From Pseudoclavibacter sp. AY1F1 (GTDB taxonomy: Bacteria; Actinomycetota; Actinomycetes; Actinomycetales; Microbacteriaceae): a DNA stretch of 64,000 nucleotides. Where the stretch lies: contig NZ_PSTQ01000009.1 in the NCBI RefSeq assembly GCF_002931075.1, forward strand, positions 1 to 64,000, read 5' to 3'. The notes below the pieces were generated by a model that made no database searches, was not told the origin of the DNA, and saw nothing but the letters and a program-made list of their open reading frames with translations. Position numbers and translations under genes: made by a program. Positions 8,276 through 17,313 of the stretch are shown one piece after another (the stretch's first letter is position 1; each line of letters begins with the position of its first letter).

Positions 8276-11200
8276 TCAACCGACGTGTCGCACTCTCTCG
8301 TGTTCGTGACGCGACGCGTGTTCGCAGTCTGTGTCGTCGTAGACCAGCGTGACGGGCCCCACGACGCCCGCTGGGAGGAGTTCAGCTTGATCGTCGAACA
8401 CTCGGGTCATGGGCTCGAAGAGAGAACCGGAACTGACCTGTCCTTCCGCGATGAGTCGGTTCCGCCAGGGGTTGGTGACGCGGAGTTCGACCACGTTGCG
8501 TCCCTGTCGGAGTCCGCATGCGGGAAGCTCGAAGGGCGCGGTCCACACGATGCCTGCGTCGATGCCGTTGATCGTCACCTCCGCGATATCGCTGATGTCA
8601 CCGAACCGGATGCGGGCAGGGCGCCTGGTTTCTGGAACAGGATGCCCCGCTTCGGGAAGGTCGAACTCGAACCGATACTGCACCGTCCCCGAGAATCGCC
8701 GGCTTTCGTCCCCGAGCTCAGTCCAGAGGATCGGCTTGGCACTCCGGATCGGCTCAGCGCCTGGGACGGTCGTCGTCCATTCGCCCCCGACGGGGACCTC
8801 GACGAGTGCGCTCGAGGGCAGGGTTCCGTCACCGACCCCACCTGGAAGCACGAACACGGATCCGTACGGTGCGAGCGAGAGCTCAAATCCGGTTCCGTCA
8901 GAGGTGGGCCGCAGCTCACGCCTCTCGAGTGCGACCGGGTCCCACGCAACCAGGGGTCGGTCGCACCCGGGCAAGGATATGGTCGTGGCCACGGGGTCCT
9001 CGTGCGCATTGGCGAGAAAGACGAGCAGCTCGCCGTCGAGCCATCTGGCGATGCGGCGCACGCCGGTGTGGGGCACGACGAGCAGCGGGAGGAAGTGCCG
9101 ACGCAGCACCTCGCCGAGGTCTCGGGTCGCGTGGACGCGGTCGCTGTGCGTCTGCCCCCAGATCTGCTCGCACAGCTTGGCGTGGCGCTTGCTGTCATCG
9201 GCAAGCGAGCGAAGTGCCGGACGCATGCCGACGACCGTGGCTCCGGCCTCAACCAGTCGCAGGACATTCTCGAGAGCCCTCGTGCTCATCCGGTCGCTTG
9301 ACCCACCGAGATACAGAACACGGTAGCGGGAGCTGCCTGCGCTCAGCACGCCGTCCGCGACTTCGAGAATCCCCGACAGCGCATCGGGGCCGATGTAGTC
9401 GAAGTCGTAGTCGCGCGGGACGTGCTCGTCGAAGTGATCTCCGTAGAGCCCGGTGACGGGTGCCTCCTCGCCGATGAAGAAGGCGACGTCGACCGCTGGC
9501 CGCCCCTGGGAAAGCAGGTGCGAGCACCGCGCGAGGTAGTCGATCCATGGGCGGGCAACGTGGGCCCAGGTCTCGTTCCGCGTGAATGCCTGGCCCAGTG
9601 ATGGAGCGAGCGCCAGACCAGGGGGCGGCACCTGTGACGGCTGGTGCGGTGACGAGTGGATGCAGAATCGGGTGACGCCGAGGGTGAGCTGAAGATCGGC
9701 GACGTGCTTGAGCGACTTCGGCGAATCGCTCCACGGGTTTCGACCGGACGTGAACGCCTCCGACCCGGTGTGCGCTCGCTGATGGACGTGTGCCACCGAG
9801 GATGCGCCTTTGAGATCGGCAACGTAACTCGGGGCGGGGCCCGTCTTCGAGTCGAAGGTCCACATAGCCCCCATGGGGACGTCGGCGTGCGAGCGCATCG
9901 CGAGGTCGTCCCCGAGCTGAGGCCGCCGATCCTCGAGCGCCTCCGCGTAGTAGGTCATGCCGCGCTGGTGCGCTTCGTCGGCCAGGGTGCCGTAGTACGC
10001 ATCCGCAAACACTTCAGCGATCGTTCGCCTGAAGTCGCTGAGGAACAGGTCAGTCGCGGCAACGCTTTCGACCTGGAAGCCTGCCGTGGCGAGCAGCCAC
10101 GGGACGGGGTTGTAGCCGCGGAGCCGGACAAAATGCCCGACGAGGCGATCAGTGATGTTCTGCAGACCGGCTTCGATGCTGTCGCTCAAGAGCGCGTCGA
10201 TCTCTGCGTCGCCGAACTGGTCGAGGTGGCGAGTGATGTAGGCCCGCACGCGTTCTGCGTCGAGTTTGTCGACTTCCAACCCAGTCGCTTCGGGGAGGGC
10301 CGGGCCGTTGGTCTGTCCGGTGAGCGACGACCCGAAGCGGATGATCCGCCACCGTCCTGCTGGCAGCGCCTCGGTCAGCCGATCCCCGCTCAGGCTTCCG
10401 CTGAGATCGATGATCGCCTCGGACGGGACGACGGCATGGGCGGCCTGCGGGTCGGTGTCGAGCACGTCGTAGTCGACTGAGGTGGCGAACCCGCTCTTGG
10501 CTTCGACGTGCGCCGGCTTTCCGGCAACGAAGAGTTCGAAGCGGTCGACGATGAACTCGCTCAGCGGCTGGAAGATGGGCGGCGGCCTGACGCCGCGCTC
10601 GAAGGCCGAGGAGACGGCGCGGATGCCGTCTGCGCTGAGCAGCAGTCGAAACGCGCGTCCGGAGACCGGCGCGAACGACGCGGTTCGAGACGGGCACTGG
10701 TTCACCGGGAACGACGTCGCATCGATGTACTCGCCGTCCTCGTCCTGCACCTGGAGCGTCGCCGCGACCGCGGGTGCCGCACCGAAACCGTGCGGGCCCG
10801 GGAGCACGATGACACACGAACGTACAGTGACGGGCTCGTCGAAATGCTGCTCGATCCAGGCCGTCGAGAACTCGTCGGGGTCGCGTTCGAGCCGAACGCT
10901 CCCGACCGGCGCCTCCATGACCCCGTCGCGGACGGAGACGGCAGAGGTCACGATGCTCTCCGGCTCGAGGGCATCGTGCGCGGGGTTGAACGGAACGGCC
11001 AGCACGAAGAGATCCTTGACATGCCCGGATCCGGGTCCGGCGTCGCTCCTCCACTTGGGAACCTCCTGGAACGGCCCCGCGACGTCGGGCAGCGGAGCGA
11101 GCTCGGCGACCGTTCCGCCGTCCACGACCGTCTGCGACCAGACGAGCTTGCGCATGGCGTCGTCCGCGCTGACCCACGGGGCGCCAGACGCGCTCCAGCC

Positions 11201-11500
11201 CGCCGACGTCGCCACGGTGAACTCGAGCCCCAGTCCGCGGGCAGTCGCGCTCGCTGACCCGATCGCGTCCCGCCAGCGCCCCGTCCCCGGGATGACCGGG
11301 TCCGGGACGACAAGCGGGTTTCCGAGAGCACCATCGAAGGCCTGGACTCCCCGGATCCCGACTGCGTGCAGCCAGCGCAGATCGGCGTCGATGCCGTCGG
11401 GATCGACGTTCCCGTCCATCCAGTGCCACCAGGCGCGTGGTCGCGCGTCGTCTGGCGGCTGGACGAATGCGTTCCAGAGCTCATGGTGGCGTTCAGTCAT
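8276..11500 (-). CDS. GH106-like alpha-L-rhamnosidase family protein
   Basis: A 1074-residue protein. Residues about 1-120 include PRAWWHWMDGNV and the DGIDADLRWL stretch typical of the barrel start of GH106 and related 'glycosyl hydrolase' proteins. A long central region follows, and the C-terminal part (about 900-1060) looks like a galactose-binding/beta-sandwich domain with DISDIAEVTINGIDAG. GH106 enzymes remove L-rhamnose from flavonoid glycosides or plant pectin. No signal peptide is seen, so it is probably cytoplasmic. I chose the ATG at 11500 because the open frame upstream runs through the end of the preceding ATPase gene and is not protein-like. It follows the ABC transporter genes in one operon, 49 bp after the ATPase stop. 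Confidence 0.8.
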   Translation of the reverse strand: MTERHHELWNAFVQPPDDARPRAWWHWMDGNVDPDGIDADLRWLHAVGIRGVQAFDGALGNPLVVPDPVIPGTGRWRDAIGSASATARGLGLEFTVATSAGWSASGAPWVSADDAMRKLVWSQTVVDGGTVAELAPLPDVAGPFQEVPKWRSDAGPGSGHVKDLFVLAVPFNPAHDALEPESIVTSAVSVRDGVMEAPVGSVRLERDPDEFSTAWIEQHFDEPVTVRSCVIVLPGPHGFGAAPAVAATLQVQDEDGEYIDATSFPVNQCPSRTASFAPVSGRAFRLLLSADGIRAVSSAFERGVRPPPIFQPLSEFIVDRFELFVAGKPAHVEAKSGFATSVDYDVLDTDPQAAHAVVPSEAIIDLSGSLSGDRLTEALPAGRWRIIRFGSSLTGQTNGPALPEATGLEVDKLDAERVRAYITRHLDQFGDAEIDALLSDSIEAGLQNITDRLVGHFVRLRGYNPVPWLLATAGFQVESVAATDLFLSDFRRTIAEVFADAYYGTLADEAHQRGMTYYAEALEDRRPQLGDDLAMRSHADVPMGAMWTFDSKTGPAPSYVADLKGASSVAHVHQRAHTGSEAFTSGRNPWSDSPKSLKHVADLQLTLGVTRFCIHSSPHQPSQVPPPGLALAPSLGQAFTRNETWAHVARPWIDYLARCSHLLSQGRPAVDVAFFIGEEAPVTGLYGDHFDEHVPRDYDFDYIGPDALSGILEVADGVLSAGSSRYRVLYLGGSSDRMSTRALENVLRLVEAGATVVGMRPALRSLADDSKRHAKLCEQIWGQTHSDRVHATRDLGEVLRRHFLPLLVVPHTGVRRIARWLDGELLVFLANAHEDPVATTISLPGCDRPLVAWDPVALERRELRPTSDGTGFELSLAPYGSVFVLPGGVGDGTLPSSALVEVPVGGEWTTTVPGAEPIRSAKPILWTELGDESRRFSGTVQYRFEFDLPEAGHPVPETRRPARIRFGDISDIAEVTINGIDAGIVWTAPFELPACGLRQGRNVVELRVTNPWRNRLIAEGQVSSGSLFEPMTRVFDDQAELLPAGVVGPVTLVYDDTDCEHASRHEHERVRHVG

Positions 11501-11549
11501 GGCGGGGTCTCTCTTGCTCACGTCGTTGAAGGTGCCTGCCGCGGCGTCC

Positions 11550-12437
11550 TCAGCGGACCGCTGTGATCGACTCCGTCTGCGCATCGAGGAACCTGCGCCG
11601 TTCCGCTCGTCGCCTCGCTTGCACCGCAGGGTTCGCGACCGGAGCTGCAAGTAGCAGCGCTCGCGTGTAGGCATGCCGGGGGTCCTCGATGACCGAAGTT
11701 GTCGGCCCGGTCTCGAGGATGCGCCCATCCCGCATGACGGCCACCCGCTGGCTGATGTGCTTGACGACATCGAGGTCGTGGGTGATGAAGAGCAGCGCGA
11801 CGCCAGTGCGTTCGCGGATCTCGGTGAAGAGCTCCAGGACGCGTGCTTGGGTCGTCAGGTCCAGGGCGCTGACCGCCTCATCGCAGACGATCAGGCGGGG
11901 GTCCCTGCACAGCGCGCGAGCGATGGCGATTCGCTGCCGCTGACCGCCGGAGAACTCCTTCGCGTACCGGTTTCCGGAGTTCGCGGGCAACTGAACCTGG
12001 TCGAGGAGGTCGCGGACCCGCGCGTCAGCCTCGGTTCGCGTGCTGCCCGTGACGAGGAGCGGTTCGGTGAGGATGTCGTTGACCGTCATGGCGGGGTTCA
12101 GCGACGTGTACGGGTCCTGGAACACTACCTGGATATCGCGGCTCAGAGCCCGGCGCTCCTTTGGGTTGAGGTTGACGATCGATCGTCCATCGAACCGGAT
12201 CTCGCCCGACGCGATCGGTGCCAGCCCGAGGACGGCGCGTCCGATGGTCGACTTCCCGGACCCGGACTCGCCGACGAGCCCGACCGTCTCACCCGGCGCG
12301 ATGCGCAGATCGACTTCGTGAAGCACACGGAACTTCTTCCGCTTCCTCACCCTGCCGGGGTACTCGACGACGAGCTTCTCGATCGACAGCAGGTCTCCCT
12401 GGGTCGTCGGGGTGGGTGATTCCTGGGCGGCGTTCAT
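11550..12437 (-). CDS. ABC transporter ATP-binding protein, Dpp/Opp F type
   Basis: A 295-residue ATPase of the peptide/nickel/oligosaccharide class. Walker A reads GESGSGKST, the signature SGGQRQRIAIARAL, Walker B LIVCDEAVSALD, and the switch histidine is in FITHD. The C-terminal extension after the ATPase core is typical of the OppD/F family. The ATG at 12437 overlaps the TGA of the upstream permease-ATPase gene by four bases, indicating coupled translation. It would pair with the ATPase half of that fusion to power import of the substrate delivered by the binding protein. Its position next to a GH106-like enzyme suggests a rhamnosylated glycoside or oligosaccharide rather than a peptide. 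Confidence 0.9.
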   Translation of the reverse strand: MNAAQESPTPTTQGDLLSIEKLVVEYPGRVRKRKKFRVLHEVDLRIAPGETVGLVGESGSGKSTIGRAVLGLAPIASGEIRFDGRSIVNLNPKERRALSRDIQVVFQDPYTSLNPAMTVNDILTEPLLVTGSTRTEADARVRDLLDQVQLPANSGNRYAKEFSGGQRQRIAIARALCRDPRLIVCDEAVSALDLTTQARVLELFTEIRERTGVALLFITHDLDVVKHISQRVAVMRDGRILETGPTTSVIEDPRHAYTRALLLAAPVANPAVQARRRAERRRFLDAQTESITAVR

Positions 12438-14287
12438 GCGTTCGCTCCCTTCGAGCTTGCGATTCCGTCCACTGCAGTCGACGCGGGGTCGTCTGTCTCC
12501 CATTCCACCTGTCCGAGCGTGGATGCGAGGAGCGAGCGGGTGTACTCGTGCTGTGGCCTCGCGAAGAGTTCGTTCACCTCTGCGACCTCGACAATCTCAC
12601 CAGAGCGCATTACGGCGACACGGTCGCAGATGTCGGCGACGACTCCGAAGTTGTGCGTGACGATGATCACGCCCATGCCGCGTTCCGCTTGCAGGTCGCG
12701 GATCAGCTCGAGGACGTCGGCCTGCACCGTCACATCCAGCGCTGTCGTCGGCTCGTCGGCGATGAGCAGGTCGGGGTTGCAGGAGACAGCGCCCGCGATG
12801 AGTACGCGCTGGGCCATTCCGCCGGAGATCTCGTGGGGGTACGAGCGGAAGAGCCGTTCCGGGTCGGGGATGCCCACTCGCGCGAGAAGCCGGAGCGCTT
12901 CCGCCTTCGCTTCGTTCTTTCCGAGCCCGAGGTGATGACGCATGGGTTGCGTCAGCTGGAAGCCGATCCGGAACGCGGGATCGAGATTGCTCATCGGCTC
13001 CTGCGGGATGTACCCGATCGACTTCCCGAGGAGCGAGGCCCGCTTCTTCGGGGAGAGTCCGAGCAGATCCTGCCCATTGAACGTGAGGGCGTCAGCCTGC
13101 ATTCGCGCCTCGGGCGGCAGCAGCCCGAGCACCGAGAACGCGGTCTGCGACTTGCCGGAACCCGACTCGCCGACGAGCCCGAGAATCTCACCGCGCTCGA
13201 GGGCCAGCGACACCTGCTTGACGACCATGGTCTCGCCGCCGCCGGCTCGAGGGTAGGACACTCGAAGGCCTTCGACCCCGAGGAGCTGACCTGCAGGCGC
13301 CTGGGCACTGACCTTCGACCGCTTGGGAGTCGAGTCGGGGGCACTGCTGGGGACGCTCTTGCTAGCTTGGCGGGCTCTGCGGGCTTTGCGGCTGGGCGCG
13401 ATGGTGTGGTCAGAGAGCGCGTCCCGGATGCCGTTCCCGATGAGGGTGAACGACATGATCGTGAGGACAAGCGCGAGGCTCGGCCAGACCAGCAGCGCCG
13501 GGGCGTTGTAGATGTTCTGCGAGGCGTCCGAGAGCATGAGGCCCCAGCTCGACCGGTCGCTGGAGCCGAGCCCGAGGAAGGCAATGCCTGCCTCGATGCC
13601 GATGCCGGCGCTCGCCAGCATGGCCGCTTGGATGATCGTGGGCTTGATCACGACGGGGAGGATGTGCCTGCGCATGATGCGCGTGTCGCCCAGCCCGGAG
13701 ACCTTGGCCGCGTCGACGTACAGTTCCTCGCGCACGGCGCGGACGGAACCTCGGATGAGGAGGAAGACGGAGGGAGCGATGAGCACACCGAAGACGGCGA
13801 GGGCGAGTTCGGAGCTGCGCCCGACGCGTGCGAGGACGACGAGGAGCACGACGATCGCGGGGAGCGACATGAGCGCGCCGCTGATCCAGACGCTGATGCC
13901 GTCGATCAGCCCCTGGCGGTACCCGGCGAGCAGACCGCTCGGGATGCCGATCGCCATGCTGACACCGATCACGATCGCGGCACTGATCAGGCTGGTCCGG
14001 GCGCCGTAGAGGAGGTTCGCCCAGACGTCGCGTCCCACCCCGTCTGCTCCCAGCGGGTGCTCACTGGTGAACGGTGGCGCGAGCACGTCGGCGATCTTCG
14101 CCTCGAGCGGGTCGTACGACGTCAGCAGGGGTGCGCAGATCGCCGCGAGGATGACGAGCAGGATGAACGCGGCGGACACAACGGCCGCGGGGTCGCGGAG
14201 GAGCCTTCGAAGTACCCCCGGGCGACGGTCGTCCTCTTCGCTGAGCTGCAGCGAGGCGGACGTTCCTGAGACGAGATCGGCAGTCAT
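12434..14287 (-). CDS. ABC transporter permease-ATPase fusion, DppC + DppD
   Basis: A 617-residue protein. Residues about 25-290 are a DppC-type permease: an N-terminal helix, HPLGADGVGRDVWANLLYGA, five further helices and the coupling-helix region EELYVDAAKVSGLG. A Ser/Pro/Lys-rich linker (about 290-325) joins it to a DppD-type ATPase with GESGSGKSQ, SYPHEISGGMAQRVLIAGA and LLIADEPTTALD. Fusions of this kind occur in actinobacterial Dpp-type importers. The ATG at 14287 overlaps the upstream permease stop by four bases (ATGA), and its own TGA overlaps the next ATPase start in the same way. Confidence 0.9.
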   Translation of the reverse strand: MTADLVSGTSASLQLSEEDDRRPGVLRRLLRDPAAVVSAAFILLVILAAICAPLLTSYDPLEAKIADVLAPPFTSEHPLGADGVGRDVWANLLYGARTSLISAAIVIGVSMAIGIPSGLLAGYRQGLIDGISVWISGALMSLPAIVVLLVVLARVGRSSELALAVFGVLIAPSVFLLIRGSVRAVREELYVDAAKVSGLGDTRIMRRHILPVVIKPTIIQAAMLASAGIGIEAGIAFLGLGSSDRSSWGLMLSDASQNIYNAPALLVWPSLALVLTIMSFTLIGNGIRDALSDHTIAPSRKARRARQASKSVPSSAPDSTPKRSKVSAQAPAGQLLGVEGLRVSYPRAGGGETMVVKQVSLALERGEILGLVGESGSGKSQTAFSVLGLLPPEARMQADALTFNGQDLLGLSPKKRASLLGKSIGYIPQEPMSNLDPAFRIGFQLTQPMRHHLGLGKNEAKAEALRLLARVGIPDPERLFRSYPHEISGGMAQRVLIAGAVSCNPDLLIADEPTTALDVTVQADVLELIRDLQAERGMGVIIVTHNFGVVADICDRVAVMRSGEIVEVAEVNELFARPQHEYTRSLLASTLGQVEWETDDPASTAVDGIASSKGANA

Positions 14288-15225
14288 GAGACACGCACCT
14301 TCGGGTTGACCCATCCCTGGGCGAGATCGACAAGCAGGTTCACGATCACGACGAGCACGACCGTGATGACCACGACCCCCATGACCACCGGGAGGTCACC
14401 CCGGCTGGCGGAGATGGACGCCTGTGTCCCGATTCCCGGAAGGTTGAAGACCTTCTCAACGATGACCGACCCGGAGATCGAGACGATGAACATGAGGGAG
14501 ACCGTTGTCAGGGTCGGGCCTGCCGCATTCCGCAGGGCGTGCTGGAGCAGGACGCGGGATTCGGGGATGCCTCGGCTGCGCAGCGTGCGCACGAAGTCCT
14601 GCCGCAGCACGTCGATCATGGAGCCACGGATCTGCATGGCGATCGAGGCGACGGCGCCGAGGGCAAGCGCGACAACCGGCAGGATGATCGATTCGAACCA
14701 CAGCGACGGTGAAGTGAACATGCCCACGTACCCGGTTGCGGGGAGGAGACGCAGCTGCACGGCGAAGACGTATGCGAGGACGATCGCGACCAGGAAGCCA
14801 GGGATCGCCTGGACGAAGGTCGAGGAGACCTGCAGTCCACGATCAAGCGCCCCGCGGCGGAGTGCGGCCGCGACTCCGACTGCGGCGCCGAGGATGGAGG
14901 CAAGCAGGATGGAGCCGACCACCATCGAGAGCGTCGGCGGCAGCGTGAGGGCGACGATTTGGGTGACCGGCTGGTTCCCGAACCATGAGGTGCCGAGGTC
15001 CCCTTGGATGGCCGAGGTGAGCCAGTTCCAGTACTGCGCGATGACGGGCTCCGTGAGGCCAAGCTCAACGCGCTTCTGTTCGACCTGCTCCACGGTCGCA
15101 GTCGGACCGAGAATCTGCCGCGCGGGATCCGCGCCGGTCAAGTTGAGCAGGAAGAATGTGAACGTCGAGATGACGAACAACAGCAGCGCTCCCGCGCCGA
15201 GCCGGCGGAGGATGAAGATGAGCAT
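14284..15225 (-). CDS. ABC transporter permease, DppB type
   Basis: A 313-residue membrane protein with about six hydrophobic segments. The N-terminal MLIFILRRLGAGALLLFVI and the internal SWFGNQPV and DFVRTLRSRGIPESRVLLQH stretches (EAA-type coupling loop) are those of DppB/OppB permeases. It pairs with the permease half of the downstream fusion to form the membrane channel. AGGAG lies seven bases before the ATG. The binding-protein gene ends 87 bp upstream. Confidence 0.92.
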   Translation of the reverse strand: MLIFILRRLGAGALLLFVISTFTFFLLNLTGADPARQILGPTATVEQVEQKRVELGLTEPVIAQYWNWLTSAIQGDLGTSWFGNQPVTQIVALTLPPTLSMVVGSILLASILGAAVGVAAALRRGALDRGLQVSSTFVQAIPGFLVAIVLAYVFAVQLRLLPATGYVGMFTSPSLWFESIILPVVALALGAVASIAMQIRGSMIDVLRQDFVRTLRSRGIPESRVLLQHALRNAAGPTLTTVSLMFIVSISGSVIVEKVFNLPGIGTQASISASRGDLPVVMGVVVITVVLVVIVNLLVDLAQGWVNPKVRVS

Positions 15226-15312
15226 GGTGGACTCCTGGGCTGTCGAGAGGGGATCCGGAAGGTGGTTCGGCTGCCAGTGGCCGACGCCCGGGGAGGGCGC
15301 CGGCCATCAGAT

Positions 15313-16836
15313 TTAGCTGGCCGGCTGGATGTTCCAGATCGGCGGGAAGGTGGAGTACTTCTGCCCTTCCGCGGTCACGCCGCTGGAGAGCCCGAAGGAG
15401 TTGTCGCCCTGGATCCAGGGGGCGAACCAGGCCTGCTCGACGACGTAGGTGTTGAGTTCCTGGAACGTCTTCGCCTGCTCGTCTCCGGTCTCACCCTGCG
15501 CCTTGGTGATGAGCTCGACGATCTTCGGATCGTTCACATGGAAGGTGTTCCAGAGTGCGTCCGGGTCCAACGCGATCTGCGTCGTGTCCCAGGAGCGGTT
15601 GGCATCGAGTCGGAAGATCGCCGCGGGGTACTTCGCGCCGAGGAGGTCCGAGATGAACGTCTCACCATTGACCGGCTGGTACTCGGCAGTGATGCCGATG
15701 GCTGCGAGGGCTTCGGTGACCGCTGCCTGCTCCGACGGGTAGATCGGCGAGACGTCCGGCATCGGCAGGACGAACCCATCCGCGTAGCCCGCTTCAGCCA
15801 TCAGCTCCTTGGCCTTGGTGACGTCGTAGGGGTAGCGCTCGTCCAGCTCAGGCAGGTACGCCGTGCTGTCGACGCTGAACATCTGCGCGGTCTTCGCCCC
15901 CTTGCCGTCGTAGAGCTGATCGAAGAGCGACTGGCGGTCGAGCGCGTAGTTGATTGCTTGGCGGACGCGCACGTCACCGAGCGCGGGCACAATCGTGCCT
16001 TCACGATCAAAGAGGTAGAGCCCGTTCGCGTTGTACGAGGGGAAGGAGACGACTTCCTGCCCCGACGAGGAGACCGATTCGATGTCCTTCGGTTCGACGT
16101 TCGTCACGTCGACCTGCCCCGCGCGAAGCGCGTTGAGCATCGCGTTCTTGTCGTTGAAGATCGTCGCCGTGATCTCGTCGTACGGGTACAGCTCCTGGTT
16201 CCAGTAGTCGGCGTTGCGTGTGTACACGTATTTGCTGCCGGCCTGGGTCGAGGGGCTGAGCGTGTAGGGGCCGGAACCGACCGGAGTCGTCGCGAGCGAG
16301 CCGTCTTCCAGGTGGCTGGGGCTGGCCATCATGCCGGCAGGGCCTCCGAGGCTGGGCAGGAAGGAGGGGTCCGGCGCAGACAGCTTGATGTCGACGGCGG
16401 TGGGATCGACAACCGTCACCTCTTCGATGAACCGGAGCTGGGTCGCGCTTCCGCCGGAGCCGGTCTTCGCGGACTCGAGGTTCGCTTTCACGGCCTCGCC
16501 ATCGAGGGGTGTGCCGTCGGTGAACTTCACATCGTCGCGGAGCTTGAGGCTCAGCACGGTGCTGTCGTCGTTGTAGGACCATTCGGTGGCGACGTTGGCC
16601 CCCGGCTCGCCCTCGTTGTCATTGCGCAGCAGCGAGTCGTAGACGGGCTGGGTGTACCAGATCTCCGGCCCCGTGAGGAGGTCGCCGGGCTGCCAGGACT
16701 GCGGCGGTGAGACGGTTGCCAGCGACAAAGTGCCGCCAGTCGACGACCCGCCGGCGGCAGGTTGCCCCGAGCATGCGGTGGCGGCGAGCGCGATGGCTAT
16801 GGCAGCGGCGGCAGCTGTCGCGAATTTTCTTCTCAT
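15313..16836 (-). CDS. ABC transporter substrate-binding lipoprotein, family 5
   Basis: A 507-residue solute-binding protein of the DppA/OppA class. It begins MRRKFATAAAAAIAIALAA and continues to a lipobox-like TACSG, so it should be lipid-anchored outside the membrane. Internal family markers include LRDDVKFTDGTPLDGEAVK and VRQAINYALDRQSLFDQL. The start at 16836 is preceded by GAAGGAAA and gives a proper signal peptide; the open frame upstream to 17355 crosses a structured leader and an operator and is not coding. It is the first gene of the operon through the permeases, ATPases and GH106-like enzyme. The likely cargo is a glycoside or oligosaccharide, by context only. Confidence 0.92.
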   Translation of the reverse strand: MRRKFATAAAAAIAIALAATACSGQPAAGGSSTGGTLSLATVSPPQSWQPGDLLTGPEIWYTQPVYDSLLRNDNEGEPGANVATEWSYNDDSTVLSLKLRDDVKFTDGTPLDGEAVKANLESAKTGSGGSATQLRFIEEVTVVDPTAVDIKLSAPDPSFLPSLGGPAGMMASPSHLEDGSLATTPVGSGPYTLSPSTQAGSKYVYTRNADYWNQELYPYDEITATIFNDKNAMLNALRAGQVDVTNVEPKDIESVSSSGQEVVSFPSYNANGLYLFDREGTIVPALGDVRVRQAINYALDRQSLFDQLYDGKGAKTAQMFSVDSTAYLPELDERYPYDVTKAKELMAEAGYADGFVLPMPDVSPIYPSEQAAVTEALAAIGITAEYQPVNGETFISDLLGAKYPAAIFRLDANRSWDTTQIALDPDALWNTFHVNDPKIVELITKAQGETGDEQAKTFQELNTYVVEQAWFAPWIQGDNSFGLSSGVTAEGQKYSTFPPIWNIQPAS

Positions 16837-16895
16837 GTGCGTTTCCTTCGGCTGAGGTGTTGTGCTCCGAACGTCGGCAGCTTCGCCAGGAGAGC

Positions 16896-16933
16896 GGTGA
16901 CGCCGTTGCAGCGCCGTGGCTGCAGGCGTCACC
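16896..16933. promoter_or_regulatory. Strong hairpin in the binding-protein mRNA leader
   Basis: GGTGACGCC (16896-16904) pairs perfectly with GGCGTCACC (16925-16933), and inside it TGCAGC pairs with GCTGCA around a six-base loop. The combined 15-bp stem lies about 60 bases before the binding-protein start on the leftward transcript. It may protect the mRNA or attenuate expression. Confidence 0.5.
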
Positions 16934-17086
16934 CTCCCGCCGCGGCGACTTTGTCGCAGGAGGGAGGAAGAGACGTCGTTGTTTCTTTGTTCAGGCCCGG
17001 TGTTCGGATTCGAGTCGCGTCCAGGCCCAGACCGAGACTCGTGACGCAGAACCGCTTGCTTGCGTGTTCCGGTGCGCCTAGTCCAG

Positions 17087-17111
17087 ACTTTAGCCCAGAA
17101 TGAACATAAAT
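17087..17111. promoter_or_regulatory. Putative ROK operator, transporter/ROK divergent region
   Basis: The right half GAACATAAAT matches the conserved half-site at 59360-59384 with one mismatch. The left half, beginning ACTT, is degenerate. The position between a ROK gene and its divergent sugar-type operon matches the other sites. Confidence 0.4.
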
Positions 17112-17313
17112 AGGGTGTCGGGGGATAGCGACCGGTGATGCCCGGTATAGACAGATGTGAGGCGAGCTTCAGAGAGCCGGAGAGCGCCCTCATCGCACCG
17201 ACCGTACTCGCTGCGCCGCATGAACCGCCGAGCCCAGAAGCTAGACTCGGCGGCGACCAGAACGGCACAGGCGCCGCGGGTAAGCCACCGACAGATGACG
17301 AGGACGGCAGAGC

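Larger units (their letters stand above)
16837..17313. other. 477-bp divergent intergenic region with leader hairpins and operator
   Basis: No gene is seen here. It separates the leftward transporter operon from a rightward ROK gene. It holds two strong hairpins in what would be the binding-protein mRNA leader (16896-16933, and about 16934-16965 with GCGAC TTT GTCGC at its tip) and an operator-like half-palindrome at 17087-17111. No clear promoter boxes could be assigned for either direction. Confidence 0.7.

Noticed and set aside
12218-14269. Long rightward open frame opposite the ABC transporter genes
   Set aside because: It is antisense to two clear ABC genes, has no family resemblance and is Arg/Asp/Glu-rich as expected for a shadow frame.
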